Shown piece after piece: positions 1 to 6,309 of a stretch of 6,309 bases of DNA (the first letter of the stretch is position 1; each line of letters starts with the position of its first letter). The notes beneath the pieces were generated by a model. The model saw only the letters and a program-made list of their open reading frames with translations. It made no database searches and had not been told where the DNA came from. The position numbers were made by a program, and so were the translations under genes. The stretch comes from Alphaproteobacteria bacterium. Its GTDB lineage: Bacteria > Pseudomonadota > Alphaproteobacteria > UBA8366. The stretch lies in NCBI GenBank assembly GCA_018665505.1, contig JABJCS010000451.1, positions 1 through 6,309 of the forward strand. The letters are read 5' to 3'.

Positions 1-403
1 CATATCCTGGCCAGTCGAGCCCGGCTTTCAGCGGGCGCGGCGGCGCCATTAAGAACCGTTGCCAAGCGAGTGGCCCGCGAATGAACTTGGCACCTTGTTG
101 GCGGAGCCAATCCAACGTCCGGGCCGAATGATCCGCGACGGCTTGGGCGACCACCGTGTCCACCTTGCCCTTGGTCATCGTCGTGATAGCCGCCATGAGT
201 TCTTCGGCGGGGCGGTGAGGGTCGCCATATGCAATGTGGAAGACGCCGCCCGAATATCGGGAATTGCAGGGATACCGTGGGTCGCTGCCTTGCTCGAGAA
301 TGAGCACGCGCTTGCCCAATTCCGCCGCGCGCAAACCGGCGGTCAGCCCGGCCAGTCCACCGCCGACAATGGCGAAGTCGAAGGGGCTGTCTCCCATGCT
401 CAT
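1..403 (-). CDS. FAD-dependent oxidoreductase, fumarate reductase/succinate dehydrogenase flavoprotein family, N-terminal part (3' end beyond window)
   Basis: The reverse strand is open from 403 to the window edge and gives the first 134 residues of a flavoprotein beginning MSMGDSPFDFAIVGGG. The Rossmann motif GGGLAG is at residues 14-19 and the ribose-binding acidic residue is E37. The segment NSRYSGGVFH (47-56) matches the second FAD-contacting stretch of this family. The protein aligns without gaps to the first 108 residues of the upstream flavoprotein at about 40% identity by hand, so the two are paralogues. The start codon overlaps the upstream stop as ATGA (400-403), which implies translational coupling; no good Shine-Dalgarno sequence precedes it. 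Met3 (start at 397) is an alternative start. Likely role: a cytoplasmic FAD-linked dehydrogenase or enoate/fumarate-type reductase. The substrate domain lies outside the window, so neither substrate nor completeness can be judged. The family call is strong; the specific function is unknown. Confidence 0.88.
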   Translation of the reverse strand, partial: MSMGDSPFDFAIVGGGLAGLTAGLRAAELGKRVLILEQGSDPRYPCNSRYSGGVFHIAYGDPHRPAEELMAAITTMTKGKVDTVVAQAVADHSARTLDWLRQQGAKFIRGPLAWQRFLMAPPRPLKAGLDWPGY

Positions 404-1821
404 GTGTTTTTGGCTCTGGCGATGGCTTCCGCCGTTCTCAGGCCAAAGATTAAAGCTTCCTGCAGCCCGCCGATGTAAGCGACGGCGGGGCCGCCTTCGA
501 GCCCACCGGTGACATCGCCCGCAGCAAACAATCCGGGAATGGCATTGCCGTCGGCCCGCAGCGCCCGTCCGTCTGTATTGATGCGCACGCCGCCCATGGT
601 GTGGGTGAGGCCGACACAAGCGGGTGCCGCATAGAAGGGCGGTTTCGCTATTGGTCGCGCATCTTCTTTGGCGTTACCGCGCGCGGGTGCGAGTGTCTCC
701 AAAGTGTCCTCCGCCAAGGCTGCATTGTAGGCGCCGACGGTCTCGACAAGCGTTTGCGGCGGCAGTCCCGCGAGTGCGGCCAATTCAGCGATGCTGTCGG
801 CAATATGCAGGGTGCCGTCTTGTTCCGGCAGATTCGGATTGGGCGGCCAAAAGAAATGCCGACCCGCTTCTTCCCAAATGGCATCGTCGAACACCGCGTA
901 AGGCGGGTTTGCTTCGTCGTGATGGGCAATGCCATTCGACAGAAAGACGAAATTCTCTCCTTCGTCGACGAACCGCCGTGCCTTCGTGTCGACCATCATT
1001 CCCGCCGCCGAGACAAAATCGAGGAACGGGAAGGGCCAGAGCGCGTCGTTGTGGAGAGCGTCAGCGCTCAGCGTATGGGCGTAGATATATTTCATACCGA
1101 TCAATTCCGCCCCCGCGGCCTCGGCGAGCCGGATACCGGTGCCGTCGCTCACGCCAGGTCCCCGTTGTAGCATTCGGTCCGGGTGCGGCGTCACGAACCG
1201 GCGCAGCAGGTCCGGATTTCCTTGAAACCCACCATCCGCCAGGATGACGGCTGGCGCTTCGATTCGAATCTTGCCCGCACTGGTTTCGGCCAGTAACCCG
1301 TTGCAACCGGCTTCGTCCGTCAACAGTCTCACCGCTTTGGCGCCTTGAAGTAAGCGCCCGTTGGCGGCGCGGTATTGCCCGACCAATCGGCGCATCATCA
1401 CGTCCGAGCCGGAGCCTTCCCAGTGCAGCCCTGGTTTGTCGTGAAAACCAAGCGGCGCCAACACGAAATCGCGCCAGCCTTCGTCCGGGTCCATGGAGAC
1501 GAACTCGACACCGTGGCCTTGCAGCCAGTGGGTTGCCCGCTCGCAATCTTCGGCCATGATATGCGCGAGGTCTCTGGCGACGAACCCTTTCGACATGTCG
1601 ATCGTCCGTCGTTCCAGTTCCGCCGCAGGGGCCATGACGCTACGAAAAGCTAAATGAAAGACACCGCCGCCCCACCGGGTATTGTTGGCGTAGACCTCGC
1701 CCTCTTGTGCTTCTAGGACAATGGGGTCGCGACCGAGTTCCCGCAGGCGTATTCCCGCCGTTAATCCCGCGAGACCGCCGCCGACGATAACCGCATCGCA
1801 GCTCAATTCTCGGTTTGCCAT
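400..1821 (-). CDS. FAD-dependent dehydrogenase/reductase, FAD_binding_2 family (TcuA-like or fumarate-reductase-like)
   Basis: This is a complete 473-residue flavoprotein. Seen: Rossmann motif GGGLAG (14-19), E37 for the ribose, TRWGGGVFH (48-56), ILADGGF (193-199), RRFVDEGENF (282-291), HTMGGV (407-412) and the C-terminal FAD motif GLFAAGDVTGG (430-440). No signal peptide, haem-binding CxxCH motif or membrane segment is present, so it is probably soluble and cytoplasmic. The family uses FAD to add or remove hydrogen across a C-C bond next to a carboxylate or ketone. H407 matches the substrate-binding histidine of flavocytochrome c3 fumarate reductase. The arginine expected about eight residues after RRF (the proton donor) and the one after the C-terminal GG (substrate carboxylate) are not evident, which argues against plain fumarate reductase. 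A tricarballylate dehydrogenase (TcuA)-like or other acid dehydrogenase is possible. It starts 10 bases after the upstream racemase-family gene and overlaps the next flavoprotein by 4 bases: one operon. Confidence 0.92.
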   Translation of the reverse strand: MANRELSCDAVIVGGGLAGLTAGIRLRELGRDPIVLEAQEGEVYANNTRWGGGVFHLAFRSVMAPAAELERRTIDMSKGFVARDLAHIMAEDCERATHWLQGHGVEFVSMDPDEGWRDFVLAPLGFHDKPGLHWEGSGSDVMMRRLVGQYRAANGRLLQGAKAVRLLTDEAGCNGLLAETSAGKIRIEAPAVILADGGFQGNPDLLRRFVTPHPDRMLQRGPGVSDGTGIRLAEAAGAELIGMKYIYAHTLSADALHNDALWPFPFLDFVSAAGMMVDTKARRFVDEGENFVFLSNGIAHHDEANPPYAVFDDAIWEEAGRHFFWPPNPNLPEQDGTLHIADSIAELAALAGLPPQTLVETVGAYNAALAEDTLETLAPARGNAKEDARPIAKPPFYAAPACVGLTHTMGGVRINTDGRALRADGNAIPGLFAAGDVTGGLEGGPAVAYIGGLQEALIFGLRTAEAIARAKNT

Positions 1822-1831
1822 CGGTGTACCG

Positions 1832-2998
1832 TCAGATATCGACGCGAAGGCGTTTTAGCGCGTCTTCGTCGAGAGTGACACCGAGCCCTGGGCCGTCCGG
1901 GATCGGAAGTTCGCCGTCGACGGGGCGCAGCGGATTTTCCGCGATATCTTCGGCCAAGGCCCCGCTGACACCGACGGCAAAGACACCCGCCATCAGCTCG
2001 GTTGGCCAGGAGCCGCACATATGCGCGACCGACGCGGTGGCGACGCTGGTCGCCGGGTGATTGCCGGGGTTAATGCCCATGCCCGCCGCCGCCAAGATAT
2101 GCCAAAGGCGGCGGATGTGATAAATGCCGCCGTTCTTGGCGACCTTAGTTTGCGCCGATGTGGCCGCGCGCTTGCGGATGATGTCGATCAGGGCGTGGTC
2201 CGTGGCGGCGCATTCGTCGGCCATCAGCGGCATTCGCACGGCCTTCGCCAGCGCGGCCATGCCGTCGATATCCCAAATCGCCAGTGGTTGCTCCGCCGTC
2301 TCAAGATCGAAGGGCTCCAGCTTGGTGAGCAGGCTCAACGCGGCGTCGTAATCGAGTGCGGCATTGGCGTCGACACGCAATGCGACCTCATGGCCGAAAC
2401 GATTGCGGAGCGCTTCTGCGTTCTTGATATCCGACATCGGATCATTACCGATCTTGAGGACGAAATGGCGGAACCCTCGTTCGAAGAACTCATCTGCCGA
2501 TTCCACCAGCGATTCGACGGTGCCCTTCATGGTGAGCACGGCGGCGATCCGTACGCTGTCGCGTGTCTTACCGCCGAGGATTTGGTGGACGGGAACACCC
2601 AACACCTTGCCGACAATGTCGTAGAGTGCGTCGCCGATCGGCGCTTGCGAGTATTGCGAATGATACATGCTCTCGTTCAAGCCGTGCATGATCGAGGCGA
2701 TATCGAAGGGCGAACGGCCAACCAGTTGTGGCTCGAAATGGTTCTTGATGACGTTGATTTGGCCGGCCAGTGTCTCGGCGCTGCCCTGCCGCCGCCAGGC
2801 CTGGGTCTCGCCGATGCCGGTGACACCTTGGTCGGTATGTATCTTCACGATGAGCGTCTCGACGACCGGGCGTGCCGCGCCGGTGGAGATTTTGAACGGC
2901 ACTTTGAAGGGAACGTTGAGGGGGATGCATTCGACCTCGGTAATTTTCACCGCGTTTCGGTCACTCGCGCTGACGGCGATATCGTTCATGTCATTCAT
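1832..2998 (-). CDS. Mandelate racemase/muconate lactonizing enzyme family protein (enolase superfamily)
   Basis: A full-length 388-residue enolase-superfamily enzyme, close to the usual 360-400. The N-terminal capping domain (about 18-145) holds the family pattern of an ETLIVKI strand followed by GIGET (61-65). The barrel carries the three expected metal ligands: D210 in RVDANAA, E236 in AEQPL and D261 in MADEC. The catalytic lysines are K182 in the second-strand VLKIG motif and K285 in TKVAKNGG. Lysines on both faces are typical of the muconate lactonizing enzyme subgroup, which includes cycloisomerases, o-succinylbenzoate synthases, dipeptide epimerases and amino acid racemases. These abstract a proton alpha to a carboxylate and stabilise a Mg-bound enolate. 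The usual first lysine of KxK is V180. First gene of the leftward unit; GAGG sits 4 bases before the start, which favours Met1 over Met4. The exact substrate cannot be read from the sequence. Confidence 0.93.
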   Translation of the reverse strand: MNDMNDIAVSASDRNAVKITEVECIPLNVPFKVPFKISTGAARPVVETLIVKIHTDQGVTGIGETQAWRRQGSAETLAGQINVIKNHFEPQLVGRSPFDIASIMHGLNESMYHSQYSQAPIGDALYDIVGKVLGVPVHQILGGKTRDSVRIAAVLTMKGTVESLVESADEFFERGFRHFVLKIGNDPMSDIKNAEALRNRFGHEVALRVDANAALDYDAALSLLTKLEPFDLETAEQPLAIWDIDGMAALAKAVRMPLMADECAATDHALIDIIRKRAATSAQTKVAKNGGIYHIRRLWHILAAAGMGINPGNHPATSVATASVAHMCGSWPTELMAGVFAVGVSGALAEDIAENPLRPVDGELPIPDGPGLGVTLDEDALKRLRVDI

Positions 2999-3002
2999 GG
3001 CG

Positions 3003-3006
3003 CCTC
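3003..3006 (-). promoter_or_regulatory. Shine-Dalgarno sequence for the racemase-family gene
   Basis: GAGG on the minus strand lies 4 bases before the ATG at 2998 and 13 bases before the in-frame Met4 codon. The spacing is short for Met1 but too long for Met4, so Met1 is the better start. Confidence 0.5.
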
Positions 3007-3021
3007 ACTTTCCACAATAAG

Positions 3022-3061
3022 GATAGGTGTTCGTCGCGCCGAAACTATAGTCTCTCCTATC
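3022..3061. repeat. Short inverted repeat GATAGG / CCTATC in the divergent promoter region
   Basis: GATAGG (3022-3027) and its exact reverse complement CCTATC (3056-3061) flank a 28-base spacer that includes the palindrome ACTATAGT. The arms could be half-sites for a dimeric regulator controlling both units. At six bases each they could also be chance, and no regulator gene is in the window to support them. Confidence 0.25.
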
Positions 3062-3073
3062 GCATGCGGAATT

Positions 3074-3080
3074 AGGGGGA
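3074..3080 (+). promoter_or_regulatory. Shine-Dalgarno sequence for the LLM gene
   Basis: AGGGGGA is a strong purine-rich ribosome binding site 6 bases before the ATG at 3087. It fixes the start, which also fits the family's usual N-terminus (MQFGLSMPN). Confidence 0.75.
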
Positions 3081-3086
3081 CAGCAG

Positions 3087-4046
3087 ATGCAATTCGGATT
3101 ATCGATGCCCAATCGGGGACCTTTGGCCAAGCCGGAGGTGATGAAGGAAATCGCCGTGACGGCGGAGAAGTTGGGCTATGGCTATATCACGGCGTCTGAC
3201 CATCTGGTGGTACCGCGCAAGATCGACGCAAACTATCCCTATAGCGAGACAGGTGAATTCCGCTGGAGCTCGGACGGCGAGACCGATTGCATGGAGCAGT
3301 TCGCGCTTCTTGCTTGGATCGCCGCCGTGACGAGCACGATCAGGGTCATGACCTCGGTCGTTGTGATGCCGCACCGTAACCCGATTTTTATGGCAAAGTC
3401 GTTGGCGACGACGGACGTGCTGTCCGGTGGACGCGTGACCGTGGGCTGTGGCGCTGGATGGATGCCGGAAGAATTCGAAGCCTTGAACCTGCCACCCTTT
3501 GCATCGCGGGGCCAAGTCACCAATGAGTATATCGACGTGATGAAAGCCTGCTGGATCGACCCGAACCCTTCCTATGACGGCGAGTTCTTCAAATTCGCCA
3601 ATGTCGATACCGACCCTCGCCCGGTACAGGACCCGCACCCGCCGATTTGGATCGGCGGCGAGAGCATGCCCGCGATCCGCCGTGCGGTCTCACATGGTGA
3701 CGCCTGGTATCCGTTCGGCAGCAATCCGAAGTTCCGCATGGACAAGCTGGAGACCTATACGGCGCGGCTCGATAAGCTGAAACGCGTGGCGGATGATGCC
3801 GGACGTGACATGTCAACCATCGCACTCTCCTACAACTGCGCCTTCCACAGCGCGCAAGAGCAGGAGCATGTCGATGGTGGCCGCCAAAGCTTCACCGGAT
3901 CGCCCGAACAACGCGCTGAAGACATCCGTTCTTTCGCGGAAGCGGGCGTGTCCACAATGATCGTGAACGTGGCCGCGAATGACAAAAACGCGATGCTGAC
4001 CCGTATGGCGGAGTTCGCGGAAAACGTCATGCCGCTGGTGGACTAA
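3087..4046 (+). CDS. Luciferase-like monooxygenase (LLM) family, FMN- or F420-dependent oxidoreductase
   Basis: A complete 319-residue LLM-class protein, a normal length for the single-domain barrel members. Seen: the N-terminal strand MQFGLSMPN, then GYGYITASDHL (30-40) with the SDH triad typical of the family; the hydrophobic strand MTSVVVMPHRNP (88-99); LSGGRVTVGCGAGWMPEEF (112-130), the classic GR-x-x-x-G-x-GAGW-x-x-E signature with phosphate-binding character; and PPIWIGGES (185-193). Such enzymes use reduced FMN to hydroxylate or desulfonate small molecules, or F420 for hydride transfer. Sequence alone does not decide the cofactor, and F420 is not universal in proteobacteria. The protein should be cytoplasmic; no signal peptide or membrane segment is visible. 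It is the first gene of the rightward unit, transcribed divergently from the racemase/flavoprotein unit and followed after 22 bases by the aconitase gene, so the two are probably co-transcribed. The substrate is unknown. Confidence 0.93.
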   Translation: MQFGLSMPNRGPLAKPEVMKEIAVTAEKLGYGYITASDHLVVPRKIDANYPYSETGEFRWSSDGETDCMEQFALLAWIAAVTSTIRVMTSVVVMPHRNPIFMAKSLATTDVLSGGRVTVGCGAGWMPEEFEALNLPPFASRGQVTNEYIDVMKACWIDPNPSYDGEFFKFANVDTDPRPVQDPHPPIWIGGESMPAIRRAVSHGDAWYPFGSNPKFRMDKLETYTARLDKLKRVADDAGRDMSTIALSYNCAFHSAQEQEHVDGGRQSFTGSPEQRAEDIRSFAEAGVSTMIVNVAANDKNAMLTRMAEFAENVMPLVD

Positions 4047-4058
4047 AGTTAAAATAGC

Positions 4059-4062
4059 GAGG
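4059..4062 (+). promoter_or_regulatory. Shine-Dalgarno sequence for the aconitase-family gene
   Basis: GAGG lies 6 bases before the ATG at 4069. The 22-base gap after the LLM stop codon holds only this site and AT-rich sequence, with no terminator hairpin, which supports one transcript. Confidence 0.65.
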
Positions 4063-4068
4063 ATTGCG

Positions 4069-6309
4069 ATGAGCAAGAGCAATAGCTTCAACGCCAAGGA
4101 CGAACTGCGCGTCGGCGACAAGCGTTACACTATTTTCAGCCTGCCGAAAGCGGAAGCGGCGGGTCTCGCCGGGGTCGGTCGGCTTCCCTATTCGTTGCAA
4201 GTATTGCTAGAGAACGCACTCCGTCACGAGGACGGCGAGATTGTGGGGCGGCAGAGCATTGAGGCGTTTTCCGCTTGGTCGGCGAAGGCGACAAACCCGA
4301 CTGAGATCAGCTTCTTCCCGACCCGCATCATGATGCATGATGTGTCCGGCATTCCGCTATTGGCGGATTTAGCGGCGATGCGAGAACAGATGGTGGCGGC
4401 GGGGCGCGATCCCGAGCTCGTCAATCCGGTCCGGCCGGTCGATTTCATCATGGATCACTCGGTCATCGTCGATGTCGCGGGGCAAGCCGATGCGCTGAAC
4501 CGGAACATGGCGACAGAGTTTACACGCAATGCGGAACGCTACCGGGTCGCGAAATGGGCGCAGAACGCGTTTCGTAATATGCGCGTGTTGCCGCCGGGCC
4601 AGGGTATCTGTCATCAGATCAATCTAGAATCATTGGCGCGCGTCATCTGGTCCGAGGATCACAAGGACCACGGTCTCGTCGCTTTTCCGGATAGTCTGTT
4701 GGCGGGCGATAGCCACACACCGATGATCAATGCGTTGTCGGTGCTGGGCTGGGGTGTCGGCGCCATCGAAGCACTCTCAGCGATGCTCGGTGAGCCGGTC
4801 AGCATGTTGATGCCAGACGTGGTCGGCGTGCGCTTGGTCGGACAATTGCGCGAGGGGACGACGACTACCGATCTTGTCTTGGCGTTGACGCGCAGGCTGC
4901 GCGAACATGGGGTGGTGCAAAAGTTCGTCGAGTATATGGGACCGGGCCTGGATACCCTCAGCCTGCCGGAGCGCGCGACCCTTGCCAATATGGCGCCCGA
5001 ATACGGCGCCAGCGTCGGGTTTTTCCCAACCGATGAGGAGACCTTGAACTACCTGCGTCTGACCGGTCGCGGCGATCAAGTCCCCTTGGTAGAGGCCTAT
5101 TGTAAGGCGCAAGGCATGTGGCGCGACGATACCGTGGAGCGCGCCTATTCGGATCTCATCGAGTTCGATGTAAGCCTTGTCGAGGCCAGCCTTGCCGGGC
5201 CGAAACTGCCGCAAAGCCAAGTGCCGTTGAGCCAGGCGCATGTATCGGCGTTGGATGAGTTGGGCGGTGAGATCGGGGGCGAGGACGGGAAGCTCCACGA
5301 CGGTGATATCGTGATCGCGGCGATTACATCCTGTACCAATACCTCGAATCCTCGGGTCATGCTGGCGGCAGGATTGCTCGCGCAAAAGGCCCGCGCGAAA
5401 GGATTGACCGCGAAACCCTGGGTGAAGACGTCTCTCTCGCCGGGCTCGCGCGCGGTCGGCGATTATTTGACCAGCGCCGGGCTGATGGCCCCGCTGGAGG
5501 AATTGGGGTTCCACGTCACCGGTTATGGCTGCATGACCTGCTGCGGCGGCTCAGGCGCCTTGGCGGAGGATATCGCGGCGGATTTATCCGCCAACAACCG
5601 TAGCGTCGCGGCCGTTCTTTCCGGCAATCGCAACTTCGAAGGCCGTGTTCACCCGCATGTGAAGCTCGCGTATTTGGGCTCACCTCCTCTGGTGATCGCG
5701 TATGCGCTGTTGGGCAGTGTGGTGGCGGATATCACGACCGAGCCTTTGGGAACGGATCCTACTGGCGCGCCTGTCTATTTGCGGGATGTTTGGCCAAGCG
5801 CTGAGGAGATCGACACGGCCATTCGCCTGCACGTCACCGAGGACCTCTTCACCGCCCGTTATGCGGATATTTCCCAAGGCAGCGCGCCGTGGGACGAGAT
5901 CGATGTCGGCGACGGCAGCGCTTATGCCTGGGAAGACGACAGTACCTACATTCTGAAACCGCCGTTCTTGGAAACCGCTACCCGGCAGAAACCGGTGCGT
6001 AATATCGAAGGTGCGGCGATTCTTGCCCTGCTCGGCGACAATGTGACAACGGATCATATTTCGCCGGGTGCGCGCATCTTGGACGGCAGTCTCGCAGGTG
6101 AATATTTGGCCGATCGCGGTGTGGACGCCGCCGATTACAGCGGCTTCCTGCAACGCCGGACGAACCACGAAGTGATGATGCGCGGCACCTTCAATAATGC
6201 CCACATCCAAAACGAGATGACGCCGGACCGCCGGGGCGGATGGACCGTTCATCAACCGTCGAGCGAAGTCATAACGATATTCGATGCGCATGTGCGCTAC
6301 GCCGAGGAG
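4069..6309 (+). CDS. Aconitate hydratase family protein, AcnA/IRP type, atypical (3' end beyond window)
   Basis: The first 747 residues of an AcnA-type enzyme (usual length about 890-900); the rest of the C-terminal swivel domain lies outside the window. Seen: RLPYSLQVLLENALR (38-52), DHS (129-131), GICHQINLE (179-187), GDSHTP (213-218), MAPEYGA with the conserved Glu, SCTNTSNP (421-428), GNRNFEGR (519-526) and TTDHISP (660-666). Expected 4Fe-4S ligands are C422, C488 and C491. Substrate residues equivalent to mitochondrial aconitase N446, R447 and R452 are N520, R521 and R526; R697 matches R580. Normal chemistry is citrate to isocitrate through cis-aconitate. Odd: the loop after C491 reads CMTCCGGSGAL where AcnA has CTTCIGNSGPL, and the RRGNHEV and TFANIR stretches read RRTNHEV and TFNNAH. 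The N-terminus is AcnA-like rather than AcnD (2-methylcitrate dehydratase)-like. It may be a paralogue recruited to the local pathway rather than the housekeeping enzyme. The family is certain; the substrate is not. Confidence 0.93.
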   Translation, partial: MSKSNSFNAKDELRVGDKRYTIFSLPKAEAAGLAGVGRLPYSLQVLLENALRHEDGEIVGRQSIEAFSAWSAKATNPTEISFFPTRIMMHDVSGIPLLADLAAMREQMVAAGRDPELVNPVRPVDFIMDHSVIVDVAGQADALNRNMATEFTRNAERYRVAKWAQNAFRNMRVLPPGQGICHQINLESLARVIWSEDHKDHGLVAFPDSLLAGDSHTPMINALSVLGWGVGAIEALSAMLGEPVSMLMPDVVGVRLVGQLREGTTTTDLVLALTRRLREHGVVQKFVEYMGPGLDTLSLPERATLANMAPEYGASVGFFPTDEETLNYLRLTGRGDQVPLVEAYCKAQGMWRDDTVERAYSDLIEFDVSLVEASLAGPKLPQSQVPLSQAHVSALDELGGEIGGEDGKLHDGDIVIAAITSCTNTSNPRVMLAAGLLAQKARAKGLTAKPWVKTSLSPGSRAVGDYLTSAGLMAPLEELGFHVTGYGCMTCCGGSGALAEDIAADLSANNRSVAAVLSGNRNFEGRVHPHVKLAYLGSPPLVIAYALLGSVVADITTEPLGTDPTGAPVYLRDVWPSAEEIDTAIRLHVTEDLFTARYADISQGSAPWDEIDVGDGSAYAWEDDSTYILKPPFLETATRQKPVRNIEGAAILALLGDNVTTDHISPGARILDGSLAGEYLADRGVDAADYSGFLQRRTNHEVMMRGTFNNAHIQNEMTPDRRGGWTVHQPSSEVITIFDAHVRYAEE

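Larger units (their letters stand above)
2999..3086. promoter_or_regulatory. Divergent intergenic promoter region
   Basis: These 88 bases separate the start codons of the leftward racemase-family gene and the rightward LLM gene, so promoters for both units and any shared operator should lie here. The perfect 8-base palindrome ACTATAGT (3044-3051) contains TATAGT on both strands, resembling a -10 hexamer in either direction; it ends about 35 bases before the LLM start and about 45 bases from the racemase-family start. No convincing -35 box is seen at the proper spacing. A second palindrome, CGCATGCG, is at 3061-3068. Promoter presence is inferred from the layout; the exact boxes are uncertain. 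Confidence 0.55.

Noticed and set aside
59..478. A 139-codon plus-strand open frame at the left edge
   Set aside because: The minus strand here encodes the start of a second flavoprotein that aligns without gaps to its neighbour, so this frame is a shadow.
601..1247. Overlapping plus-strand open frames opposite the complete flavoprotein
   Set aside because: The minus-strand flavoprotein is continuous with all FAD motifs; the plus-strand translations are low-complexity, Arg-rich and unrecognisable.
2021..3199. A 392-codon open frame on the plus strand opposite the racemase-family gene
   Set aside because: It is antisense to a gene with intact metal and catalytic motifs, runs through the divergent promoter into the LLM gene, and its translation is Arg/Asp/Gly-rich with no recognisable domain; it is a shadow of high-GC coding.
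4047..4068. Possible terminator between the LLM and aconitase genes
   Set aside because: Only 22 bases, no hairpin and no T-run; it contains the ribosome binding site for the next gene.
4777..5514. A 245-codon open frame on the minus strand inside the aconitase gene
   Set aside because: It lies fully antisense to conserved aconitase sequence, has no family motif and is a typical high-GC shadow frame.
5680..6291. A 203-codon open frame on the minus strand inside the aconitase gene
   Set aside because: It is antisense to the conserved TTDHISP and NHEVMMRGTF region and has no independent evidence of coding.

Overview
The window is about 59-60% GC by eye, densely coded, and has the codon style of a proteobacterium. 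The aconitase reads closest to the alphaproteobacterial AcnA type from memory, so an alphaproteobacterium, possibly Rhodospirillales-like, is a reasonable but unproven guess. No rRNA, tRNA, CRISPR array, insertion sequence or phage gene is visible.

Five genes form two divergent units around an 88-base intergenic region (2999-3086). Reading leftward on the minus strand: a mandelate racemase/muconate lactonizing enzyme (enolase superfamily, 1832-2998); a complete FAD-dependent dehydrogenase/reductase of the fumarate reductase flavoprotein family (400-1821); and a second flavoprotein of the same family (1-403), which starts in a 4-base ATGA overlap and runs off the left edge. The two flavoproteins are tandem paralogues. 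Reading rightward on the plus strand: a luciferase-like monooxygenase (LLM) family flavin or F420 oxidoreductase (3087-4046), then, after a 22-base gap, an AcnA-type aconitase (4069 to the right edge, first 747 residues) with an atypical cluster-binding motif.

The set looks like an uncharacterised catabolic cluster acting on small carboxylates: redox steps by two flavoproteins and an LLM oxidoreductase, an isomerisation or lactonisation step by the enolase-superfamily enzyme, and a hydration or dehydration by the aconitase-like enzyme. The flavoproteins resemble the tricarballylate dehydrogenase (TcuA) branch in general form, and TcuA makes cis-aconitate, an aconitase substrate. That link is suggestive but inferred. 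No transporter or regulator is seen inside the window, so the substrate cannot be named. Several enzymes deviate at positions that are normally diagnostic (aconitase cluster loop, flavoprotein arginines, first lysine of the KxK motif). These deviations are the most interesting content here.
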